From contig CAYMJA010000016.1 of NCBI GenBank assembly GCA_964391095.1, positions 1-8,994 of the forward strand: 8,994 bases of DNA. Direction: 5' to 3'. This document shows, piece after piece, positions 1-5,807 of the stretch (its first letter is position 1; each line of letters opens with the position of its first letter). The notes beneath the pieces were generated by a model. It was not told the origin of the DNA. It worked only from the letters and a program-made list of their open reading frames with translations, and made no database searches. The stretch comes from CAYMJA01 sp964391095. GTDB taxonomy: Bacteria > Patescibacteriota > Minisyncoccia > Minisyncoccales > GWA2-38-27. A program made the position numbers and the translations under genes.

Positions 1-38
1 GCGAAGCGGCGAGGCGGAAAACGGAACGAAAAATTCAC
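1..38. other. GC-rich flank at window edge
   Basis: These bases are strikingly GC-rich beside an AT-rich neighbourhood and are built from GCGAAG/GCGAGG/GCGG units. They resemble the GAGCGAAGCGAG-type motif found inside cysS (2536-2547). The segment lies downstream of tRNA-Gln on the minus strand. It could be the end of a dispersed small repeat or of a structured 3' region, but the window cuts it off. No coding frame can be supported here. Confidence 0.25.
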
Positions 39-52
39 AATGTCCTATGTTG

Positions 53-123
53 CTCCGGGGCTTGGATTCGAACCAAGATAGGCAGATCCAAAATCTGCAG
101 TCCTACCATTAGACGACCCCGGA
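53..123 (-). tRNA. tRNA-Gln (anticodon UUG)
   Basis: A full 71-nt cloverleaf can be drawn on the minus strand. It has a 7-bp acceptor stem TCCGGGG/CCCCGGA, a 3-bp D stem GTC/GAC around a loop with GG, an anticodon stem GCAGA/TCTGC with loop TTTTGGA (anticodon TTG), a 4-nt variable loop, and a T arm CTTGG/CCAAG with loop TTCGAAT. The U1-A72 pair and discriminator G73 fit glutamine tRNA identity. The 3' CCA is not encoded (CAA follows), so a CCA-adding enzyme is needed. Its first 15 nt also encode the last four codons and stop of dnaX, so it is very probably co-transcribed with dnaX and released by RNase P. The base after the anticodon is G37, whereas A is more usual in glutamine tRNAs. Confidence 0.97.
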
Positions 124-1245
124 ATAATTACTCTCTGGTTCTACAATGTCAATAATTGCTATTTCCAGGGGTAACTGGGGAATTGAGGAATATTTCATTT
201 TGTTTTCTGCATTCATGAAGAGTTCTAAAATTCGGCGGATTTCTTCTGTTTGGAATTTTGCTGCCTGGGCTTGAAGTTTTTCTCGCTCTTCTTTGGTTAG
301 TCCAATAATTATTGGATTCATTAGTTCAGAGTTTATTTTTATCAGCATTGTTTGTCTTAAATAGTTAATCAAGGCCTTGGCAAACTCTTGAGGGTCGTAA
401 CCCTTGTCAAAGGTTTCTCCTAAAAATTTAATAGCTTTTTCTCCATTTTTTTCAGCAATAAAATCAACAAACTGGCTGATTGCATTTATATCTACAATTC
501 CCAACAATTCCTTGATGTTTTCTGGTTTAATTTCTCTGCCTTTACTCATCGCGCCGGTAAAAGTAAGAGTTTGGTCTAACAAACTTTCCGCATCTCTCAT
601 TGAACCTCCTGAATTTAGGGCAATAAGCTCAAGGGCTGATTTGTCAATCTTTGCTCCTTCTTTTTTAGAAATTAATTCCAATCTTTTAATAATTTCCGGC
701 AAAGTCAGTTTTCGGAAATCAAATCTTTGACATCTTGAAATAATAGTTGGAATCATTTTATGAATCTCGGTGGTGGCTAAAACAAAAATTGCGTAAGGGG
801 GAGGCTCTTCTAAGGTCTTTAGCAGAGCATTAACTGCTTCTTTGGTCAATTGATGAGATTCATCAATTATAAAAACTTTATATTTTTCTTTGGTAGGGGT
901 AAATTTAATCCCCTCTCTCAGTTCTCTCATTTCATCAATTCCCCGATGAGAAGCAGCGTCAATTTCAATGAAATCCAGGGACCTGCCTTGCTTAATTTCC
1001 AAACAAGAGGAGCATTTATTGCAAGGTTCAAATTCAGAATCTTTACGATTGTGGCAATTTACTGCTTTTGCCAAAAGCCGGGCAATAGTGGTTTTTCCCG
1101 AACCCCTTGGGCCAGAAAACAAATAAGCATGAGACATCATCCCCGAAGTCAGGGCATTAGTTAGGGTTTGAACTACATGCTCCTGGCCGACAATTTCAGC
1201 AAAGGTCTGAGGTCTGTATTTGCGATATAGTACTAAGTTTGCCAT
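109..1245 (-). CDS. dnaX: DNA polymerase III subunit gamma/tau, short form
   Basis: This is the AAA+ motor subunit of the clamp loader, which loads the beta sliding clamp onto primed DNA using ATP. The 378-residue product shows the DnaX start LYRKYRPQTF (5-15), Walker A GPRGSGKT (45-52), the zinc-binding cysteines C64, C75, C78 and C81, Walker B VFIIDESH (124-131), sensor 1 in ATTEIHK (157-163), the SRC arginine-finger motif (170-172), and sensor 2 GGSMRDAESLLDQ (213-225). The rest fits the collar domain III. The protein stops about where domain III ends in E. coli DnaX, so the tau-type domains that touch DnaB and the polymerase are absent. I saw no A-rich slippery site near the end that would add them. 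The ATG lies 3 nt after the gtrA-like stop, with no clear Shine-Dalgarno site, which suggests translational coupling. The stop codon (109-111) lies inside tRNA-Gln. Confidence 0.96.
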   Translation of the reverse strand: MANLVLYRKYRPQTFAEIVGQEHVVQTLTNALTSGMMSHAYLFSGPRGSGKTTIARLLAKAVNCHNRKDSEFEPCNKCSSCLEIKQGRSLDFIEIDAASHRGIDEMRELREGIKFTPTKEKYKVFIIDESHQLTKEAVNALLKTLEEPPPYAIFVLATTEIHKMIPTIISRCQRFDFRKLTLPEIIKRLELISKKEGAKIDKSALELIALNSGGSMRDAESLLDQTLTFTGAMSKGREIKPENIKELLGIVDINAISQFVDFIAEKNGEKAIKFLGETFDKGYDPQEFAKALINYLRQTMLIKINSELMNPIIIGLTKEEREKLQAQAAKFQTEEIRRILELFMNAENKMKYSSIPQLPLEIAIIDIVEPESNYSGVV

Positions 1246-1248
1246 AAA

Positions 1249-1866
1249 TTACTTTTTGAATACTATAAATTTATAGCCGAGGAAATTCCACATAAAGACA
1301 CAAATAATAGCTATAAATGCTCCAACCAATGCCCAAATTTCTGCTGACAGCCCAAATTGAAGACCAATAATATTTACCACAAAAGAAGCAACCCCAACAT
1401 TAAGCAAAAACCCAATCCCAGCTATTAAGAAAAATTTACCAAATTCTTTCACTTCCACTCCTGTTTCTTTTTTCCCAAACGTCCAAAATTTATTCCAGAA
1501 ATAAGAATTAACTACTGAACAACTAAAAGAAAAACCTTTAGAAACCGAATATAGTAAACCGGCAGTGACTCCAAAAATCGTCAATAAAAAAATTAATATT
1601 CCGAGATCGATAAAAGTATTTAAGGCACCAACTAAAGCAAATTTTGCTAATTGGAAAAGAGTTGGAATTTTTCTTGCCAGAAAAGAAGCAACAAAAACGC
1701 CAAGAATTGAAAGAAGCGGCAAAATTATAGGAAAATATCCTACTGGTTTAATTATCAAAGAAGGCATTTCTGGCAAATATTTTGGTGAATATTTCAAAAT
1801 GCCAAGAAAAATTAGGGCAATTCCCTCTCCGATAATAAGTGGATATATAATATCACTTTTTTTCAT
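1249..1866 (-). CDS. GtrA-family membrane protein with N-terminal extension
   Basis: This is a 205-residue integral membrane protein. Residues about 70-203 match the GtrA family (a four-helix domain): QLAKFALVGALNTFIDL at the first helix, NSYFWNKFWTFG after the second, then EFGKFFLIAGIGFLLNVGVASF and a final helix ending WNFLGYKFIVF. GtrA-like proteins are tied to moving lipid-linked sugars or to cell-surface glycan and teichoic-acid work, but the substrate here cannot be told. About 65 extra residues precede the domain, with two further hydrophobic segments (near 8-25 and 43-63), giving about six membrane spans. It leads a unit with dnaX (3-nt gap), an odd partnership by function. The ATG is supported by a -10 box ending 6 nt upstream. 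No glycosyltransferase gene is visible next to it. Confidence 0.85.
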   Translation of the reverse strand: MKKSDIIYPLIIGEGIALIFLGILKYSPKYLPEMPSLIIKPVGYFPIILPLLSILGVFVASFLARKIPTLFQLAKFALVGALNTFIDLGILIFLLTIFGVTAGLLYSVSKGFSFSCSVVNSYFWNKFWTFGKKETGVEVKEFGKFFLIAGIGFLLNVGVASFVVNIIGLQFGLSAEIWALVGAFIAIICVFMWNFLGYKFIVFKK

Positions 1867-1872
1867 TTTTTG

Positions 1873-1901
1873 ATATTATCATAAATTAACAATTTTGTAA
1901 A
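1873..1901 (-). promoter_or_regulatory. Predicted promoter of the gtrA-like/dnaX/tRNA-Gln unit
   Basis: On the minus strand, TTTACA (1896-1901), a 17-nt spacer, and TAATAT (1873-1878) preceded by TGA give a good sigma70-like promoter with an extended -10. Transcription would start about 7 nt downstream, at or next to the A of the start codon (1866), so the mRNA would be leaderless or nearly so. The -35 box overlaps by 3 nt the left arm of the inverted repeat at 1899-1931. Confidence 0.6.
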
Positions 1902-1931
1902 ACTGCCCGAGGACGGGCCTCGGGCAGTTTT
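1899..1931. repeat. Perfect 14-bp inverted repeat between divergent genes
   Basis: The left arm AAAACTGCCCGAGG (1899-1912) and right arm CCTCGGGCAGTTTT (1918-1931) pair perfectly around the loop ACGGG. The form is that of an intrinsic terminator with T/A flanks on both sides (TTTTCTTTTTT follows on the plus strand). However, it lies between two divergent start codons (1866 and 1964), where no known gene ends. It may stop antisense or readthrough transcription in both directions, act as an operator shared by the two promoters, or be a dispersed repeat unit. Confidence 0.85.
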
Positions 1932-1946
1932 CTTTTTTACTCAATC

Positions 1947-1955
1947 TGTTAAAAT
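1947..1955 (+). promoter_or_regulatory. Predicted extended -10 promoter of cysS
   Basis: TGT followed by TAAAAT (1950-1955) forms an extended -10 element. No convincing -35 box is present; the expected place falls in the right arm and T-run of the inverted repeat. A start about 7 nt downstream (near 1962) leaves a leader of about 2 nt before the ATG at 1964, in line with the absence of a Shine-Dalgarno site. Confidence 0.45.
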
Positions 1956-1963
1956 AAATTAAC

Positions 1964-3394
1964 ATGCTCAAATTTTACAATACTTTAACCAGAAAAAAGG
2001 AAATTTTTAAACCGAGAAAGAATAAAAAAATTAATCTTTTTGTCTGTGGACCCACGGTTTATGATTTCTCCCACCTTGGTCATGCCCGAACTTACATTTG
2101 TTTTGATATGATTGCAAAATATTTGAAGCAAAAGGGGTATAGAGTTTTTTATTTGCAAAATATTACTGATATTGATGATAAGATTATTAACCGGGCTAAA
2201 GAGAAAAAAATTTCTTGGAAAGATTTATCCCGAAAATTTGAAAGAGAATATCTAAAAGACATAAAAGCTCTTAATATAAATAGTGTTACCAAATATGCCA
2301 GGGCCACCGACCATATCAAAGAAATCATCAGCCAGGTAAAAAAATTATTGGAAAAGGGTTTTGCCTATCAAATAAAAGATGGGATTTATTATGACATTTC
2401 AAAATTCAAAGATTACGGAAAATTATCAAGGAGAACGGTTCTCCAGGCAGAGGATGCCGTATCTCGAATTGATACGGCAAAAGAAAAGAAGAATAAAGGA
2501 GATTTTTGTCTCTGGAAGCTTGCCCCGCACCGAACGAGCGAAGCGAGTTCTAGCGCGGGGTTTGAACCAAGTTGGCCCAGCCCATTTGGTTTTGGAAGGC
2601 CTGGCTGGCACATTGAAGATACTGCTATTACTGAAAAATATTTTTGTCCGCAATATGATATTCACGGAGGAGCCAGGGATTTAATTTTCCCTCATCACGA
2701 GGCAGAAATCGCCCAGATGGAAGCTGTATCAGGAAAAAAGCCAATGGTAAGATATTGGCTTCATACCGGCTTTTTAACTGTCAAAAGAAGAAAAATGGCA
2801 AAATCCCTGGGCAATTTTATTACCATTAGAGATTTTCTAAAAGATAATTCTGCCAGAATCCTACGACTCTTTGCCCTCAAGGCCCATTACCGCTCCCCTA
2901 TTGATTATAGTGAAAAAGAAATTAAAGAAGTCAAAGAACAATTAGAAAAAATTGACGAATTTATAGATAAACTCAAATCTCAAAGAGCAAAACGTAAAAT
3001 TACAACTCAACACTCAAAACTAATCAGACAAACTAAGGAAAAGTTTGAACAAGCAATGGATGAAGATTTTAACACCCCGAAAGCAATTGCTATAATTTTT
3101 AAACTGATAAACCAAGGAAACTCTCTAATAAATAGGGATCTTCTTAGCCAGGCTGATGCCAAAAATGTTTTAAAGTTTCTGGGAAAAATTGACGAAGTTT
3201 TCAATTTTATTTTCTGGGGTAAAAAAGCAGTTCCCAAAACCCCCTTATTTATTAAAAAAATAGTCAAAGAAAGAGAAAAAGCCCGGCAAAGAAAGAACTG
3301 GAAATTAGCCGATGAATTAAGAAAAAAAATTAAACAAATGGGTTATAGAATCGAAGACACCAAAAAAGGACCGAAAATTAAAAAAATTAAATAA
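1964..3394 (+). CDS. cysS: Cysteinyl-tRNA synthetase
   Basis: This class I synthetase charges tRNA-Cys with cysteine in the cytoplasm. The 476-residue product has the signature FVCGPTVYDFSHLGHARTY (HIGH box HLGH, 37-40), QNITDIDDKI (65-74), GRPGWHIE (211-218), DIHGGARDLIFPHHEAEIAQ (232-251) and a KMSKS box written KMAKS (277-281). The C-terminal anticodon-binding tail includes REKARQRKNWKLADELR and ends normally. The family zinc ligands would be C28, a Cys after WHIE, H244 and E248; here the second is Asp219. Relative to E. coli (WKMSKEGEPSW) there are about 10 extra residues at 187-200, encoded by a GC-rich repeat-like insert. The frame stays intact, so the gene is probably active. The start is the first ATG after the -10 box, and the motif spacing agrees. 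It is divergent from the gtrA-like gene and 82 nt upstream of dnaB. Confidence 0.97.
   Translation: MLKFYNTLTRKKEIFKPRKNKKINLFVCGPTVYDFSHLGHARTYICFDMIAKYLKQKGYRVFYLQNITDIDDKIINRAKEKKISWKDLSRKFEREYLKDIKALNINSVTKYARATDHIKEIISQVKKLLEKGFAYQIKDGIYYDISKFKDYGKLSRRTVLQAEDAVSRIDTAKEKKNKGDFCLWKLAPHRTSEASSSAGFEPSWPSPFGFGRPGWHIEDTAITEKYFCPQYDIHGGARDLIFPHHEAEIAQMEAVSGKKPMVRYWLHTGFLTVKRRKMAKSLGNFITIRDFLKDNSARILRLFALKAHYRSPIDYSEKEIKEVKEQLEKIDEFIDKLKSQRAKRKITTQHSKLIRQTKEKFEQAMDEDFNTPKAIAIIFKLINQGNSLINRDLLSQADAKNVLKFLGKIDEVFNFIFWGKKAVPKTPLFIKKIVKEREKARQRKNWKLADELRKKIKQMGYRIEDTKKGPKIKKIK
2430..2444. repeat. Palindrome in cysS sharing a core with 6901-6917
   Basis: GGAGAAC-G-GTTCTCC is a near-perfect palindrome inside the cysS coding sequence (codons for SRRTVL). 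Its 13-nt core GAGAACGGTTCTC recurs on the minus strand in the palindrome after the exchanger gene. Roughly one such 13-mer pair is expected by chance in a window of this size, so this may be coincidence. Confidence 0.4.
2522..2560. repeat. GC-rich repeat-like insert translated within cysS
   Basis: This 39-nt segment is far richer in GC than the gene around it. It has outer arms CCCCGC (2523-2528) and GCGGGG (2555-2560), inner arms GAAC (2532-2535) and GTTC (2547-2550), and a mirror-symmetric core GAGCGAAGCGAG (2536-2547). It falls exactly where this CysRS has about 10 residues more than E. coli CysRS. It therefore looks like a small palindromic or mirror repeat that entered in frame and was kept as a surface loop before the GRPGWHIE motif. 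Confidence 0.6.
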
Positions 3395-3401
3395 TTAAAT
3401 T

Positions 3402-3441
3402 AACTAAAAGAAGACCTGTGATTATTTGCAGGTTTTTAGTT
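3402..3441 (+). terminator. Bulged hairpin, possible cysS terminator
   Basis: The arms AACTAAAA+ACCTG (3402-3409, 3414-3418) and CAGGTTTTTAGTT (3429-3441) pair over 13 bp, with a 4-nt bulge GAAG on the left side and a 10-nt loop. The T-run lies inside the right arm, straight after the short GC core. It starts 8 nt after the cysS stop and ends as the dnaB promoter-like element begins. As an intrinsic terminator it would be weak; it might instead allow partial readthrough into dnaB. Confidence 0.4.
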
Positions 3442-3469
3442 TGCCAAAAATTATCTTTTCTGCTACAAA
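3441..3469 (+). promoter_or_regulatory. Predicted promoter of dnaB-recR
   Basis: TTGCCA (3441-3446), a 17-nt spacer and TACAAA (3464-3469) preceded by TGC form a sigma70-like promoter with an extended -10. The expected transcription start is near 3476, one base before the dnaB ATG at 3477, which again predicts a leaderless mRNA. Confidence 0.5.
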
Positions 3470-3476
3470 GAAAGTA

Positions 3477-4853
3477 ATGGCTAATAATACTCAAAATCAA
3501 AACTGGGCTGGGCCAGAAAAGTTACCGCCTCAAAGCATTGAGGCGGAAAAATCGCTGTTAGGCTCTTTATTAATGGATAAAAATGCGATTGTTAAGGTAG
3601 CTGATTTTTTACAAGCAAGAGATTTTTATAAACAAAATCATCAGAAAATTTACAAATCTATTCTAAAACTTTTTGAAAAGGGAGAGCCAGTTGATTTGCT
3701 GGCAGTTTCTACTTGTCTTAAAGAGAAAAAACTTTTGGAAGAAATCGGCGGAAACAGCTATCTTACCGAACTTATCAATTTTGTCCCCACTGCCAGTCAT
3801 ATCTCAAATTACGCCAAAATCGTTCAAAGAAAAAGGATTTTAAGAGATTTAATTGAAGCTAGCCAAGAAATTAATTTAATAGGCTATAACGAAGAGGAAG
3901 ATATTGACATTCTTTTGGACCGGGCTGAACAAAAGATTTTCAGCATTGCCCAAAAAAGCTTAACTCAAAATTTTCTACCAATTAAGGCTGGTTTAGAAGA
4001 AGCATTTGAAAGAATTGATAAATTATCCAAACATCAAGGCGTTCCGCGAGGCCTGCCAACCGGTTTTACCGACCTTGATAATATTTTAGCCGGTTTACAA
4101 AAGTCCGACCTGATAATTTTAGCTTCCCGACCAAGTTTGGGAAAAAGCGCTTTGGCTGTAAATTTTGCAGCTAATATTGCCGTTAATCAAAAAATCCCAG
4201 TAGGATTATTTAGTTTAGAAATGTCAAAAGACCAGGTAATAGACAGGTTAATTGCCGGTCTTTCTAACGTTGATCTGTGGAAGTTGAGAACCGGGCGACT
4301 CTCGAGCGAAGGCGACGACAATGATTTTACCAGAATTCAATCTACAATGGGAATGTTAGCCGAAGCCCCAATTTATATTGACGACGCTGCCTCTTCTAAT
4401 GTTTTACAGATGAGAGCAATGGCCAGAAGGTTGCAAGCAGAACACGGATTAGGACTAATTATTATTGATTATTTACAATTAATGGAACCGAGAAATCCAA
4501 TGGTCAGTATAGTTCAACAGGTAACTGAAATATCCCGGGCTCTCAAAGGATTGGCTAGAGAACTTAATGTTCCGGTTCTTGCCTTATCTCAACTCTCTCG
4601 AGCCGTAGAACAGCGCTCTCCTCAAATTCCCAGATTATCTGACTTGAGAGAAAGCGGATCTTTAGAACAAGATAGCGATGTAGTTTTATTTATATACAGG
4701 GAAGATAGATATCGGACTGACACCACCAGAAAAAATATTGCTGATATTATTATCGCTAAACACCGAAATGGACCTATTGGAAGCGTTGAGTTATATTTTG
4801 ATGACCAAAGAGTATCTTTTAGAAATTTAGAAAAAGAAGAACGCACCAAGTAA
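3477..4853 (+). CDS. dnaB: Replicative DNA helicase DnaB
   Basis: This is the ring-shaped 5'-3' helicase that opens the replication fork. With the ATG at 3477 the product has 458 residues, close to the usual length. The N-terminal helical domain (about 15-115, with PQSIEAEKSLLGSLL) is followed by a linker helix region and a RecA-like motor domain (about 190-455). The motor contains Walker A SRPSLGKS (217-224, K223), the catalytic glutamate in LFSLEMS (E248), Walker B LIIID (327-331, D331), SQLSRAVEQR (371-380), RESGSLEQDSD (391-401) and KHRNGP with the arginine finger R430. No intein is present. A TTG at 3426 would add 17 residues, but these overlap the hairpin and promoter-like sequence, so ATG is preferred. 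Residues 274-283 (RLSSEGDDND) look a few residues longer than typical and are coded by a GC-rich CGAGCGAAGGCGACGAC run. recR starts 1 nt after the stop. Confidence 0.96.
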   Translation: MANNTQNQNWAGPEKLPPQSIEAEKSLLGSLLMDKNAIVKVADFLQARDFYKQNHQKIYKSILKLFEKGEPVDLLAVSTCLKEKKLLEEIGGNSYLTELINFVPTASHISNYAKIVQRKRILRDLIEASQEINLIGYNEEEDIDILLDRAEQKIFSIAQKSLTQNFLPIKAGLEEAFERIDKLSKHQGVPRGLPTGFTDLDNILAGLQKSDLIILASRPSLGKSALAVNFAANIAVNQKIPVGLFSLEMSKDQVIDRLIAGLSNVDLWKLRTGRLSSEGDDNDFTRIQSTMGMLAEAPIYIDDAASSNVLQMRAMARRLQAEHGLGLIIIDYLQLMEPRNPMVSIVQQVTEISRALKGLARELNVPVLALSQLSRAVEQRSPQIPRLSDLRESGSLEQDSDVVLFIYREDRYRTDTTRKNIADIIIAKHRNGPIGSVELYFDDQRVSFRNLEKEERTK

Positions 4854-4854
4854 A

Positions 4855-5484
4855 ATGTTTCCGCCGAAGATTCAGAAACTTATTGATTTGTTTTCTAAAT
4901 TTCCCACTGTGGGCCGCCGAACTGCTGCCCGTTTTGTTTTTTATTTGATAAAATTATCCAAAAATGACTTTGAGGAACTTCTAAATTCAATAACAGATTT
5001 AAGAAAAAACATAAAAATTTGTTCCTTTTGTTTTAATCCTTTTGTTGCCTCGACGGATTCAGCAGAAAAACTTTGCCCGATTTGTTGTAATCCTTCAAGA
5101 GATAAAACCCTGCTTTGTGTGGTCGAAAAAGAAACTGACTTGCTTTCAATTGAGAAAACTAAAAAATATAATGGACTTTATTTTGTCTTAGGTGGGACGG
5201 TTTCCAGTTTAAAAAAATCAGATATAGAAAAACTTAGAATAAAAGAACTAAAAGAGAGGATAAAAAATCCCTCAAATTTTGGAATCTCAACTAATCAATT
5301 TCAGGAAATTATTCTGGCTATTAACCCAACAACCGAGGGCGAAGCTACCAGTTTATATTTAAAAAGAGAACTAAAACCGCTTGGAATAAAAATTACTTGC
5401 CTTGGCCGAGGATTGCCAATTGGAGGAGAATTGGAATACGCTGACGAAGAAACTCTTTCTTCGGCTTTGGAAGGGAGAAAATAG
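4855..5484 (+). CDS. recR: Recombination mediator protein RecR
   Basis: RecR works with RecO (and RecF) to load RecA on gapped single-stranded DNA during repair. The 209-residue product has the N-terminal helix-hairpin-helix (FPTVGRRTAARFVFYL, 16-31), a four-cysteine zinc finger with C56, C59, C74 and C77, and a Toprim domain starting at LLCVVEKETDLLSIE (86-100), with NPTTEGEATSLYL and the end motif GRGLPIGGELEYADEETLSSAL. Length is near the 200 residues usual for the family. C78 directly follows C77, so either could bind the metal. It starts 1 nt after the dnaB stop with no Shine-Dalgarno site, so it is probably translated by coupling within a dnaB-recR transcript. In many bacteria recR follows dnaX-ybaB; here dnaX is nearby but on the other strand, and no ybaB is seen. 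Confidence 0.96.
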   Translation: MFPPKIQKLIDLFSKFPTVGRRTAARFVFYLIKLSKNDFEELLNSITDLRKNIKICSFCFNPFVASTDSAEKLCPICCNPSRDKTLLCVVEKETDLLSIEKTKKYNGLYFVLGGTVSSLKKSDIEKLRIKELKERIKNPSNFGISTNQFQEIILAINPTTEGEATSLYLKRELKPLGIKITCLGRGLPIGGELEYADEETLSSALEGRK

Positions 5485-5488
5485 AATT

Positions 5489-5800
5489 CTAAATTTCTAT
5501 CTTTAATATCTCAATTTCGGTAAAGAGCTGGCGATGGCCCTTTTTTACTTTATAACGGGTTTTTGGTTTATACTTAAACACTATTACTTTTTTTCCTTTT
5601 CCCTGTGATAAAATTTTAGCAGTAACTTTAGATCCTTTTACCAACGGAGTCCCAATCTCCAGTTTTCTATTTTTTTCCATTAACAAAACCTCTTTAAAAG
5701 CAATTTCCTTGCCCTCTTTACCGTCAATTTTTTCTATCTTTATTTTATCGCCCGGCGAGACCAAATATTGCTTCCCACCAGTTTTAATTATAGCTAACAT
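5489..5800 (-). CDS. rplU: 50S ribosomal protein L21
   Basis: L21 is a large-subunit protein that binds 23S rRNA. The product is 103 residues, the same as in E. coli, and shows the family start MLAIIKTGGKQYLVSPGDKI (1-20), the central segment LEIGTPLVKGSKVTAKIL, and the basic C-terminal signature with KPKTRYKVKKGHRQ. It lies 7 nt after the rmuC stop on the minus strand. A GAGGAA purine run encoded by the last two rmuC codons sits about 10-12 nt before the ATG, one of the few Shine-Dalgarno-like sequences in the window, although the spacing is long. The usual partner rpmA (L27) is not next to it. Its stop faces the recR stop across 4 nt, so the two transcripts must overlap at their 3' ends. 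Confidence 0.97.
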   Translation of the reverse strand: MLAIIKTGGKQYLVSPGDKIKIEKIDGKEGKEIAFKEVLLMEKNRKLEIGTPLVKGSKVTAKILSQGKGKKVIVFKYKPKTRYKVKKGHRQLFTEIEILKIEI

Positions 5801-5807
5801 AATAATT

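Noticed and set aside
404..1164. Open frames on the plus strand opposite dnaX
   Set aside because: They are antisense to a clearly recognisable dnaX, have no family motifs and no start signal; they arise from codon bias of the real gene.
1899..1931. Calling the inverted repeat a terminator of a known gene
   Set aside because: Both flanking genes start here rather than end, so no annotated transcript would reach it as a terminator.
2413..2684. Alternative frames across the GC-rich part of cysS, and the idea that cysS is frameshifted there
   Set aside because: The CysRS motifs continue in one frame on both sides of the insert, so it is an in-frame insertion and not a broken gene; the other frames carry no motifs.
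3426..3476. TTG start giving DnaB 17 more residues
   Set aside because: The extension overlaps the hairpin and promoter-like elements and does not look like DnaB; the ATG at 3477 gives a normal length.
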